Positions 17,896 through 27,170 of a stretch of DNA of 64,000 bases are shown here, piece by piece (the first letter of the stretch is position 1; the number at the start of each line of letters is the position of its first letter). The stretch is from assembly GCF_003112575.1 (NCBI RefSeq), contig NZ_BEWC01000002.1:310001-374000 (forward strand). Direction: 5' to 3'. The position numbers and the translations under genes are program-made. Origin of the DNA: Streptomyces ardesiacus (GTDB lineage Bacteria; Actinomycetota; Actinomycetes; Streptomycetales; Streptomycetaceae). Under the pieces are notes generated by a model. That model did no database searches. It was not told where the DNA came from and was given only the letters and a program-made list of their open reading frames with translations.

Positions 17896-18573
17896 ATGAG
17901 TTCCGGCGCACCTGCTCATAACGCTTCGGTGCACAACAACGGGCACGGAGCCACGGATCGGACGGCCGCAAGGCACCATGGACCGATGCGTGACGACGAG
18001 GCGCCCCCGGACCAGGGGACGGTCGGTGGGCTCGTCCACCGCGCCGTAGACGGGGACGAGCAGGCCACGCACGACCTGCTCGCCCATGTCCACCCCCTCG
18101 CGCTGCGCTACTGCCGCACGCGGCTGTCCCGGCTGCCCGGCGACGCCCGGCACTTCGTCGAGGACCTCGCCCAGGAGGTCTGCGTCGCGGTGCTGCTCGC
18201 ACTGCCCCGGTACAAGGACACCGGACGCCCCTTCGAGGCGTTCGTCTTCGCCATCGCCGCCCACAAGGTCGCCGACCTCCAGCGCGCCGCGATGCGCCAC
18301 CCCGGCTCCACGGCCGTCCCCTCCGACGAGATGCCCGAGCGCCCGGACGACTCGCTGGGCCCCGAGGAGCGGGCGCTGCTCAACAGCGACGCCGCCTGGG
18401 CCAAGAAACTGCTGGCCAACCTCCCCCAGAACCAGCGCGAACTGCTCCTGCTCCGCATCGCGGTCGGGCTCACGGCCGAGGAGACCGGGCAGATGTTGGG
18501 AATGTCACCGGGGGCCGTGCGGGTCGCCCAGCACCGGGCGCTGAGCCGGCTGCGGGCGCTGGCGGAGCAGTAG
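17896..18573 (+). CDS. shbA: ECF-like RNA polymerase sigma factor ShbA
   Basis: A 225-residue sigma-70 family protein with region 2 ([67 protein letters not shown]) and region 4 ([41 protein letters not shown]). It matches the S. coelicolor SCO4769/ShbA position next to bldM; ShbA directs transcription of hrdB, the principal sigma gene, in Streptomyces. Mycobacterial SigD is the syntenic relative. I chose ATG at 17896, preceded by GGGAGGG; GTG at 17845 and ATG at 17986 are alternatives. Confidence 0.87.
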   Translation: MSSGAPAHNASVHNNGHGATDRTAARHHGPMRDDEAPPDQGTVGGLVHRAVDGDEQATHDLLAHVHPLALRYCRTRLSRLPGDARHFVEDLAQEVCVAVLLALPRYKDTGRPFEAFVFAIAAHKVADLQRAAMRHPGSTAVPSDEMPERPDDSLGPEERALLNSDAAWAKKLLANLPQNQRELLLLRIAVGLTAEETGQMLGMSPGAVRVAQHRALSRLRALAEQ

Positions 18574-18625
18574 ACCGCGCGGCGGCACTGCGCGGCGGCA
18601 CCCACCCGGTCGCGGCCCGCTCCGC

Positions 18626-18671
18626 GCGGAAGCACTTCTCGTACGAAGGGCGGAAGCACTCCTCGTACGAA
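18626..18671 (+). repeat. Tandem 22-bp repeat with TCGTACGA core, upstream of guaB
   Basis: Two copies of GCGGAAGCACTYCTCGTACG(AA) at 18626-18647 and 18650-18671, period 24 bp, one mismatch. Each contains the palindrome TCGTACGA, so this looks like a double operator 100-145 bp before the guaB start. Confidence 0.6.
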
Positions 18672-18729
18672 AACACGAAGGTCGCACGCTTCCTTGATCG
18701 TGGAATGAGCCACGTCCACTTCCCGTTAG

Positions 18730-20277
<1,548 letters not shown>

Positions 20278-20299
20278 GCCACAGCAGGCAGCGGCCTCC

Positions 20300-20332
20300 G
20301 AGGGCGGCTCCGGACCGTCCGGGGCCGCCCTC
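20300..20332 (+). terminator. Hairpin between guaB and guaB3
   Basis: GAGGGCGGC at 20300-20308 pairs with GCCGCCCTC at 20324-20332, with additional TCCGG/CCGG pairing inside. It follows the guaB stop by 22 bp and is a likely terminator or mRNA end. Confidence 0.6.
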
Positions 20333-20401
20333 TGCGGTGCCCCGGCGGGACCGTCGGGGATACTGGAAGGCGCTGCAACGCATCAGGGAAAGGCCACAGA
20401 C

Positions 20402-21526
20402 GTGACTGAGATCGAGATCGGGCGCGGCAAGCGCGGCCGCCGGGCGTACGCCTTCGACGACATCGCCGTCGTCCCCAGCCGCCGTACCCGGGACCCGAAG
20501 GAGGTCTCGATCGCCTGGCAGATCGACGCCTACCGCTTCGAGCTGCCGTTCCTGGCCGCTCCCATGGACTCGGTCGTCTCCCCGGCCACCGCGATCCGCA
20601 TCGGTGAGCTGGGCGGCCTCGGCGTCCTCAACCTGGAAGGGCTGTGGACCCGGCACGAGGACCCGCAGCCGCTGCTCGACGAGATCGTCGGCCTCGACGC
20701 GGACACCGCGACCCGCCGGCTCCAGGAGATCTACGCCGCTCCCATCAAGGAGGAGCTGATCGGGCAGCGCATCAAGGAGGTGCGCGACTCGGGCGTGGTC
20801 ACCGCCGCCGCGCTCTCCCCGCAGCGCACCGCCCAGTTCTCCAAGGCCGTCGTGGACGCGGGCGTCGACATCTTCGTCATCCGCGGCACCACCGTCTCCG
20901 CGGAGCACGTCTCCGGCTCGCACGAGCCGCTGAACCTGAAGCAGTTCATCTACGAGCTGGACGTCCCGGTGATCGTCGGCGGCTGCGCCACCTACACCGC
21001 GGCCCTGCACCTGATGCGCACCGGCGCCGCGGGCGTCCTCGTCGGCTTCGGCGGCGGCGCGGCGCACACCACGCGCAACGTGCTGGGCATCCAGGTGCCC
21101 ATGGCGACCGCGGTCGCGGACGTGGCGGCGGCCCGCCGGGACTACATGGACGAGTCCGGCGGCCGGTACGTCCACGTCATCGCCGACGGCGGCGTCGGCT
21201 GGTCCGGCGACCTGCCCAAGGCGATCGCCTGCGGCGCCGACTCCGTGATGATGGGCTCCCCGCTGGCCCGCGCGACCGACGCGCCGGGCAAGGGCCACCA
21301 CTGGGGCATGGAGGCCGTCAACGTGGAGCTGCCGCGCGGCCAGAAGGTCGACCTCGGCACGGTCGGCACCATCGAGGAGGTGCTCACCGGCCCGTCCCGC
21401 ACCCCCGACGGTTCGATGAACTTCTTCGGCGCCCTGCGCCGCGCGATGGCCACCACCGGCTACAGCGAGCTGAAGGAGTTCCAGCGCGTCGAGGTGACGG
21501 TCGCGGACTCGCAGCACCGGCGGTAG
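20402..21526 (+). CDS. guaB3: GuaB3-family IMP dehydrogenase-related protein
   Basis: A 374-residue relative of IMP dehydrogenase without CBS domains. It has ARRAYAFDDIAVVPSRRTRDP-like N-terminal residues, the phosphate-binding IADGGVGWSGDLPKAI, and MMGSPLARATDAPG. The loop that holds the catalytic Cys in GuaB is altered here (VPVIVGGCATYTAAL is the nearest Cys), so activity is not certain from sequence. GuaB3 proteins occur in most actinobacteria beside guaB, as here. A role in guanine nucleotide balance is inferred. Confidence 0.93.
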   Translation: MTEIEIGRGKRGRRAYAFDDIAVVPSRRTRDPKEVSIAWQIDAYRFELPFLAAPMDSVVSPATAIRIGELGGLGVLNLEGLWTRHEDPQPLLDEIVGLDADTATRRLQEIYAAPIKEELIGQRIKEVRDSGVVTAAALSPQRTAQFSKAVVDAGVDIFVIRGTTVSAEHVSGSHEPLNLKQFIYELDVPVIVGGCATYTAALHLMRTGAAGVLVGFGGGAAHTTRNVLGIQVPMATAVADVAAARRDYMDESGGRYVHVIADGGVGWSGDLPKAIACGADSVMMGSPLARATDAPGKGHHWGMEAVNVELPRGQKVDLGTVGTIEEVLTGPSRTPDGSMNFFGALRRAMATTGYSELKEFQRVEVTVADSQHRR

Positions 21527-21543
21527 TCACCCGTATGCCGTAC

Positions 21544-21577
21544 CGAGGGGCCCGGAGCGCACGCTCCGGGCCCCTCG
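21544..21577. terminator. Bidirectional terminator between guaB3 and the convergent dehydrogenase
   Basis: Perfect 16-bp stem CGAGGGGCCCGGAGCG / CGCTCCGGGCCCCTCG with a 2-nt loop, between two convergent genes. Confidence 0.8.
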
Positions 21578-21595
21578 CGTGTCCGGGCGGCGCGG

Positions 21596-22804
21596 TCAGA
21601 GCCGGTGCGCCGCCCCCGTGGGCGTGGCCCCCCGCGTGTCCAGGAGGAGCTGGGCCTTGACCGACAGGCCCTGGAGGTCGTACGTGCGGTGCTGCTGGAG
21701 GAGGATCGTGAGGTCGGCGTCGGCGGCGGCCTCGTAGAGGGAGTCGGCGCGGGGCACGGGGCGGTCGGCGACGTTCCAGGACGGGATGTGCGGGTCGTGG
21801 TAGCTGACGGCGGCCCCCATCGACATCAGGCGGGTCGCGATCTCCTCGGCCGGGGTGGCCTGCTGGTCGGCGAGGTCGGCCTTGTAGGTGACGCCGAGGA
21901 GGAGGGCGCGGGCACCGCGCGCGGACTTGCCGTGCTCGTTGAGGAGGGCGGCGGCGCGCTGGACCACGTAGCGGGGCATCTGGGCGTTGACCTGCTGGGC
22001 CAGTTCCACCATGCGCAGGCTGTGCGGGGCCCGTCCGGTCAGGTCCTGGGGGACGGAGTGGCCGCCGACGCCGGGACCGGGACGGAAGGCCTGGAAGCCG
22101 AACGGCTTGGTCTCCGCGCAGCGCAGGACGTCCCACAGGTCGACGCCGAGGTCGTCGCAGAGCACGGCCATCTCGTTGACCAGGGCGATGTTCACGTGCC
22201 GGAAGTTCGTCTCCAGGAGCTGGACCGTCTCCGCCTCCCTCGGGCCCCGGGCGCGGACCACCTTGTCGGTGAGGCGGCTGTAGAAGGCGGCGGCCGACTC
22301 GGTGCAGGCCGGGGTGAGGCCGCCGATGACCTTCGGGGTGTTGGCCGGGGTGAAGTCGCGGTTGCCGGGGTCCACGCGGCTGGGGGAGTAGGCGAGGTGG
22401 AAGTCGCGGCCGGCGCGCAGCCCCGAACCCCGCTCCAGGAGCGGGCGCAGGAACTCCTCCGTCGTCCCGGGCCGCACCGGCGATTCCAGGATGACCGTGG
22501 TGTGGGGGCGCATGTGGGCGGCCAGGGTGCGTGCCGCGGCCTCCACCTGGCCGAGGTCCAGGCCGCCGTCGGGGGAGGGCGGGGTCGGCGCGCAGATGAC
22601 GGCGGTGCGTACGCGGCCCAGCTCGGCCGGTCCGCTCGGGGTGCGGAAGCCCGTGGCGAGCATCCGGCGCACCTCGGCGGGCGTGAGCGGGTCGGCCTCG
22701 GGGCCGGTGCGGTAGCCGAGGGTGGGGATGCCGGCGGCGACGGCGGCCTGGGCCAGGGGCAGGCCGTACGGGCCGAGTCCGATGACGGCGAGATCTGCGG
22801 GCAT
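21596..22804 (-). CDS. UDP-glucose/GDP-mannose dehydrogenase family protein lacking the catalytic Cys
   Basis: A 402-residue protein with the family layout: N-terminal Rossmann ADLAVIGLGPYGLPLAQAA, central ETNFRHVNIALVNEMAVL, and C-terminal domain LLLGVTYKADLADQQATPAEEI and HDPHIPSWN. In functional members (four-electron oxidation of nucleotide sugars to uronic acids) the loop reads GGHCIPxDP; here it is GPGVGGHSVPQDLTG, with Ser instead of the nucleophilic Cys. The protein may be inactive, do only the first oxidation, or be a regulator. ATG at 22804 is chosen because MPADLAVIGLG begins the Rossmann strand directly. Confidence 0.85.
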   Translation of the reverse strand: MPADLAVIGLGPYGLPLAQAAVAAGIPTLGYRTGPEADPLTPAEVRRMLATGFRTPSGPAELGRVRTAVICAPTPPSPDGGLDLGQVEAAARTLAAHMRPHTTVILESPVRPGTTEEFLRPLLERGSGLRAGRDFHLAYSPSRVDPGNRDFTPANTPKVIGGLTPACTESAAAFYSRLTDKVVRARGPREAETVQLLETNFRHVNIALVNEMAVLCDDLGVDLWDVLRCAETKPFGFQAFRPGPGVGGHSVPQDLTGRAPHSLRMVELAQQVNAQMPRYVVQRAAALLNEHGKSARGARALLLGVTYKADLADQQATPAEEIATRLMSMGAAVSYHDPHIPSWNVADRPVPRADSLYEAAADADLTILLQQHRTYDLQGLSVKAQLLLDTRGATPTGAAHRL

Positions 22805-23010
22805 GGCGTGGGCCGTCCTTCCCAGTAGCCGAAGCGGGACAGGTGCGCAAGCCCGGTGGACAGGATGGGCGAGCACAACGTCAGACTAGGAGTAAATATG
22901 ACCGATATGCGGGATTGATCCGCCGAGTCCCGGCGAGTGTCGACGGGTCGGCGCAGGTCGGAGGCCGGTCGAGGAGTGGCCGGTGGGGTCGGCGCTCGAC
23001 GGCCCGCGGG

Positions 23011-23019
23011 TTGTCCACA
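23011..23019 (+). promoter_or_regulatory. DnaA box TTGTCCACA (1)
   Basis: Perfect Streptomyces-type DnaA box TTGTCCACA, followed by G, upstream of glpD. Same orientation as the second box 34 bp further on. Confidence 0.6.
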
Positions 23020-23044
23020 GGCGAGGGCGGGGTGCGGCCCGGGG

Positions 23045-23053
23045 TTGTCCACA
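23045..23053 (+). promoter_or_regulatory. DnaA box TTGTCCACA (2)
   Basis: Second perfect copy in the 22805-23171 intergenic region, again followed by AGG. No other origin features were found nearby. The rest of this gap holds the divergent promoters for the dehydrogenase and glpD, for which I see no strong -35/-10 pair. Confidence 0.6.
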
Positions 23054-23171
23054 GGTTGAGGCGTGCGGCTGCCGAAGTCGGGCAGGCGGGTCAGAATCTG
23101 GGCATGGTGGGTACCAGGAACCGGGCTCGCCCGACGGGTGCGGCCGACGCGACCGACAGCGGGAGGCAGCA

Positions 23172-24878
23172 GTGAGGACAGCGACCCTTGGGCCGGCGCA
23201 GCGCGCCGAGTCGCTCGCCGCCATGGCCGAGCGCGAGCTCAACGTACTCGTGGTGGGCGCCGGAGTCGTCGGTGCGGGCACCGCGCTCGACGCCGTGACG
23301 CGCGGCCTGTCCGTCGGACTGGTCGAGGCGCGGGACTGGGCCTCGGGCACCTCCAGCAGATCCAGCAAGCTGATCCACGGCGGCCTGCGCTACCTGGAGA
23401 TGCTCGACTTCGTGCTCGTGCGGGAGGCGCTGAAGGAGCGCGGCCTCCTCCTCGAACGGCTCGCGCCGCACCTGGTGAAGCCGGTGCCGTTCCTGTACCC
23501 GCTCCAGCACAAGGGCTGGGAGCGGCTGTACGCGGGCTCCGGCGTCGCGCTCTACGACGCCATGTCCATGGCCCGCGGCCACGGCCGGGGCCTGCCCCTG
23601 CACCGGCACCTGACCCGCCGTCACGCCCTGCGCGTAGCGCCCGCGCTGAAGAAGGACGCGCTGGTCGGCGCGTTGCAGTACTACGACGCCCAGATGGACG
23701 ACGCCCGCTTCGTGGCCACGCTGGTGCGCACCGCGGCGGCGTACGGCGCCAGGGTCGCCAACCGCGCGCGGGTCACCTCCTTCCTCCGCGAGGGCGAACG
23801 GGTGGTCGGTGCCCGGGTGCAGGACGTCGAGGCGGGCGGCGAGTACGAGGTCCGCGCGAAGCAGGTGGTGAACGCGACGGGGGTGTGGACCGACGACACC
23901 CAGGCGATGGTGGGCGAGCGCGGCCAGTTCCACGTGCGGGCCTCCAAGGGCATCCACCTGGTCGTGCCCAAGGACCGCATCCACTCCACCACCGGCCTGA
24001 TCCTGCGCACCGAGAAGTCCGTGCTGTTCGTCATCCCCTGGGGCCGGCACTGGATCATCGGCACCACGGACACCGACTGGGACCTGGACAAGGCCCACCC
24101 GGCCGCGTCCAGCGCCGACATCGACTACTTGCTGGACCACGTCAACTCGGTGCTGTCGGTGCCGCTCACGCGCGACGACGTCGAGGGCGTGTACGCCGGG
24201 CTGCGTCCGCTGCTGGCCGGCGAGTCGGACGCCACCAGCAAGCTGTCGCGCGAGCACACCGTCGCCCATCCGGTGCCCGGCCTGGTCGTCGTGGCGGGCG
24301 GCAAGTACACGACGTACCGGGTGATGGCCAAGGACGCCGTGGACGAGGCCGTGCACGGGCTCGACCTGCGGGTCGCCGACTGCGTCACCGAGGAGACCCC
24401 GCTGCTGGGCGCGGAGGGCTACCACGCGCTGTGGAACGCGCGGGCGCGGATCGCCGCGCGCACCGGCCTGCACGTCGTACGCGTGGAGCATCTGCTCAAC
24501 CGCTACGGCGCGTTGGCGGAGGAACTGCTCGAACTCGTCGCCGCCGACCCCTCCCTGGGCGAGCCGCTCACCGGCGCCGAGGACTACCTGCGCGCCGAAG
24601 TCGTCTACGCCGCCTCGCACGAGGGCGCGCGGCACCTCGACGACGTACTGACCCGGCGCACCCGCATCTCCATCGAGACCTTCGACCGGGGGACGCGCTG
24701 CGCCCAGGAGGCCGCCGAGTTGATGGCCCCGGTGCTCGGCTGGGACAAGGGCCAGGTCGAACGGGAGGTCCAGCACTACGAGAAGCGGGTCGAGGCCGAG
24801 CGGGAGTCGCAGCGTCAGCCGGACGACCTGACGGCCGACGCGGCCCGGCTGGGGGCGCCGGACATCGTGGCACGGTAG
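23172..24878 (+). CDS. glpD: Aerobic glycerol-3-phosphate dehydrogenase (FAD)
   Basis: A 568-residue flavoprotein. N-terminal FAD motif LNVLVVGAGVVGAGTALDA, then SGTSSRSSKLIHGGLRYLE typical of GlpD, the catalytic and substrate region SKGIHLVVPKDR and GTTDTDW, and YAGLRPLLAG. It oxidises glycerol-3-phosphate to dihydroxyacetone phosphate at the membrane. The GTG at 23172 has GGGAGG five bases before; the longer open frame from 22983 runs over DnaA boxes and is not coding. No glpK or glpF is adjacent. Confidence 0.95.
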   Translation: MRTATLGPAQRAESLAAMAERELNVLVVGAGVVGAGTALDAVTRGLSVGLVEARDWASGTSSRSSKLIHGGLRYLEMLDFVLVREALKERGLLLERLAPHLVKPVPFLYPLQHKGWERLYAGSGVALYDAMSMARGHGRGLPLHRHLTRRHALRVAPALKKDALVGALQYYDAQMDDARFVATLVRTAAAYGARVANRARVTSFLREGERVVGARVQDVEAGGEYEVRAKQVVNATGVWTDDTQAMVGERGQFHVRASKGIHLVVPKDRIHSTTGLILRTEKSVLFVIPWGRHWIIGTTDTDWDLDKAHPAASSADIDYLLDHVNSVLSVPLTRDDVEGVYAGLRPLLAGESDATSKLSREHTVAHPVPGLVVVAGGKYTTYRVMAKDAVDEAVHGLDLRVADCVTEETPLLGAEGYHALWNARARIAARTGLHVVRVEHLLNRYGALAEELLELVAADPSLGEPLTGAEDYLRAEVVYAASHEGARHLDDVLTRRTRISIETFDRGTRCAQEAAELMAPVLGWDKGQVEREVQHYEKRVEAERESQRQPDDLTADAARLGAPDIVAR

Positions 24879-24978
24879 GACGGGCGGAGCGGGAACCCTG
24901 CGGGCACCCTGGGCGTAGAGCACTTGTCGGGTGAGGGACAATGAAGGCTCTGTCAGGGCGGGTTGCATGAGGGGACGC

Positions 24979-26997
24979 ATGTCGGAGGCGGAGCGGGCGG
25001 GGACATCCCGTACGGACAAGAGCGCACGTCTCCTCGCCGGGCGGTACCGGCTGGGAGACGTGCTCGGCCGCGGCGGCATGGGGACGGTGTGGCGCGCGGA
25101 GGACGAGACCCTCGGACGCACGGTCGCCGTCAAGGAGCTGCGGTTCCCGGGGAACATCGACGAGGAGGAGAAGCGGCGCCTGATCACGCGCACGCTGCGC
25201 GAGGCCAAGGCGATCGCGCGGATCCGCAACAACGGCGCCGTCACCGTCTACGACGTGGTCGAGGAGGACGACCGGCCGTGGATCGTGATGGAACTCGTCG
25301 AGGGCAAGTCGCTCGCCGAGGCCATCCGTGAGGACGGTCTGCTGGAGCCGAAGCGGGCCGCCGAGGTCGGCCTGGCCATCCTGGACGTGCTGCGCTCCGC
25401 GCACCGCGAGGGCATCCTGCACCGCGACGTGAAGCCGTCGAACGTACTGATCGCCGAGGACGGCCGGGTCGTGCTCACCGACTTCGGCATCGCCCAGGTC
25501 GAGGGCGACCCCTCCATCACCTCCACGGGCATGCTCGTCGGCGCCCCCTCCTACATCTCGCCCGAGCGGGCCCGCGGCCACAAGCCCGGCCCGGCCGCCG
25601 ACCTGTGGTCGCTGGGCGGGCTGCTGTACGCCGCCGTCGAGGGCACCCCGCCCTACGACCGGGGTTCGGCGATCGCGACGCTCACCGCGGTGATGACGGA
25701 GAACCTGGAGGAGCCGAAGAACGCCGGCCCGCTGCGGGACGTCATCTACGGGCTGCTCAACAAGGACCCCGCCCAGCGGCTCGACGACGCCGGCGCCCGC
25801 GCGATGCTCAACAAGATCATCCATGCCCCCGAGCAGGGGGTGGGGAGCGAACCGCTCGACGCCACCAAGGTCGTGCCGCTGCCCCCGCAGCCGGACGGGC
25901 GCGGGCGTCGCGGCGGCGGCGCGGGCACGGGGGCCAAGCGGGCCGAGGAGGCCGGGGAGAAGCTTCGCGGAGCGTTGCGGTCGGTACGCAAGGCCGCCGT
26001 GGGGGCCGGTGGCGCCGGTGCCGCGACCGCCTCGCGGCCCCAGCCGGGCGGTGGCGCACCGACGGGTCCCGCGCGGGCGGCTTCCACCCCGCCCGCACCG
26101 CGGGTGGGCTCGGGCGCCGGTGCGCGTCCCGGCGCCGTCGGCAGCGGGGCCGGCGGGGCGGCCGGTGCGCCGCACGCCGCCGGGGGGACGAAAAGCTCCG
26201 GCTGGCCCGTCGTGCCGCCGCCGGACCTGCCCGCCCGGTCCGTGCCCCGGGCGCCGCTCACCGACGTGGTGCCGCGCCGGACGCTGATCGTCATCGCGGT
26301 GGTCGTGGCACTGGCCGTGCTCGGCACCGTGCTGGCCCTCACGCTCGGCGGGGGCGACGACAAGGGCGCCGAAGGCGGCAGCGGCGGCAAGGCGGTCGCC
26401 TCCGCCGGCGCGAGCGGCGACACCGAGCAGGACCGGGAGAGCGGCACCGGCACCGACGGCTCCGCCTCCGACCCGGCGGTGACCGGGGACGCGAGCGGCG
26501 CCCCGAACTCCGGAGCGAGCGCGTCCGGCGAGACGGACGACGCCGGGAAGTCCGACGACGACGAGGACGTGGCCGCCACCCATCAGGGCAGCCAGGGCTA
26601 CCGCATCGGGCTGCCCGAGGGCTGGAAGTTCACCACCACGGGCACCTCGGGCGACCGGTTCACCGGGCCCCGGGGACAGAAGCTGCTGGTCGCCTGGACC
26701 TCCACGCCCAAGGGCGACCCCGTCGCGGACTGGAAGAACCAGGAGCGGTACATGGTCCGCTCGAACTACAAGAAGGTCCGCATAGAGAAGGTGGGCTACC
26801 GCGGCTGGAACGCGGCCGACTGGGAGTTCACCTACACCGACGGCGGCACCAAGTACCGCACCGTGGACCGGGGATTCGTCGTCAACGACCACCAGGGCTA
26901 CGCGCTGATGTACACCGCGAAGGCCGACGACTGGGGCGACGACGTGCGCCGGGACACCTGGCGGACCCTGTCGAAGACCTTCGAACCCAAGTCCTGA
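24979..26997 (+). CDS. Transmembrane Ser/Thr protein kinase 1 of five-kinase cluster
   Basis: A 672-residue active-looking kinase: P-loop GRGGMGTVWRA (30-40), Lys52 in VAVKEL, HRDVKPSN with catalytic Asp150, DFGIAQ, SPERARG and DLWSLGGLLY. A long Gly/Ala/Pro linker (about 290-430), a membrane helix (LIVIAVVVALAVLGTVLALTL, about 435-455) and an extracellular domain of about 150 residues beginning SQGYRIGLPEGWKF. Position and order match the S. coelicolor sco4775-4779 kinase cluster that includes pkaI and is tied to spore wall synthesis. Start ATG at 24979 was chosen over 24967 and GTG 24931. Confidence 0.9.
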   Translation: MSEAERAGTSRTDKSARLLAGRYRLGDVLGRGGMGTVWRAEDETLGRTVAVKELRFPGNIDEEEKRRLITRTLREAKAIARIRNNGAVTVYDVVEEDDRPWIVMELVEGKSLAEAIREDGLLEPKRAAEVGLAILDVLRSAHREGILHRDVKPSNVLIAEDGRVVLTDFGIAQVEGDPSITSTGMLVGAPSYISPERARGHKPGPAADLWSLGGLLYAAVEGTPPYDRGSAIATLTAVMTENLEEPKNAGPLRDVIYGLLNKDPAQRLDDAGARAMLNKIIHAPEQGVGSEPLDATKVVPLPPQPDGRGRRGGGAGTGAKRAEEAGEKLRGALRSVRKAAVGAGGAGAATASRPQPGGGAPTGPARAASTPPAPRVGSGAGARPGAVGSGAGGAAGAPHAAGGTKSSGWPVVPPPDLPARSVPRAPLTDVVPRRTLIVIAVVVALAVLGTVLALTLGGGDDKGAEGGSGGKAVASAGASGDTEQDRESGTGTDGSASDPAVTGDASGAPNSGASASGETDDAGKSDDDEDVAATHQGSQGYRIGLPEGWKFTTTGTSGDRFTGPRGQKLLVAWTSTPKGDPVADWKNQERYMVRSNYKKVRIEKVGYRGWNAADWEFTYTDGGTKYRTVDRGFVVNDHQGYALMYTAKADDWGDDVRRDTWRTLSKTFEPKS

Positions 26998-27170
26998 GCC
27001 GAGGGGAACGGGACCCGGGGCGCCGCGTCCCGGGTTTGACCCGCCCGATATCTGGCATCAGCTCATTGCGGGTTGCCTCCGGCACGTATCGTGAGTGCTT
27101 GCGGACCGTACGCAGCCGGAACGGCCCGCCGGACGAACGGAATTGACCGACGGCTGCCGGGGGTGGCGAC

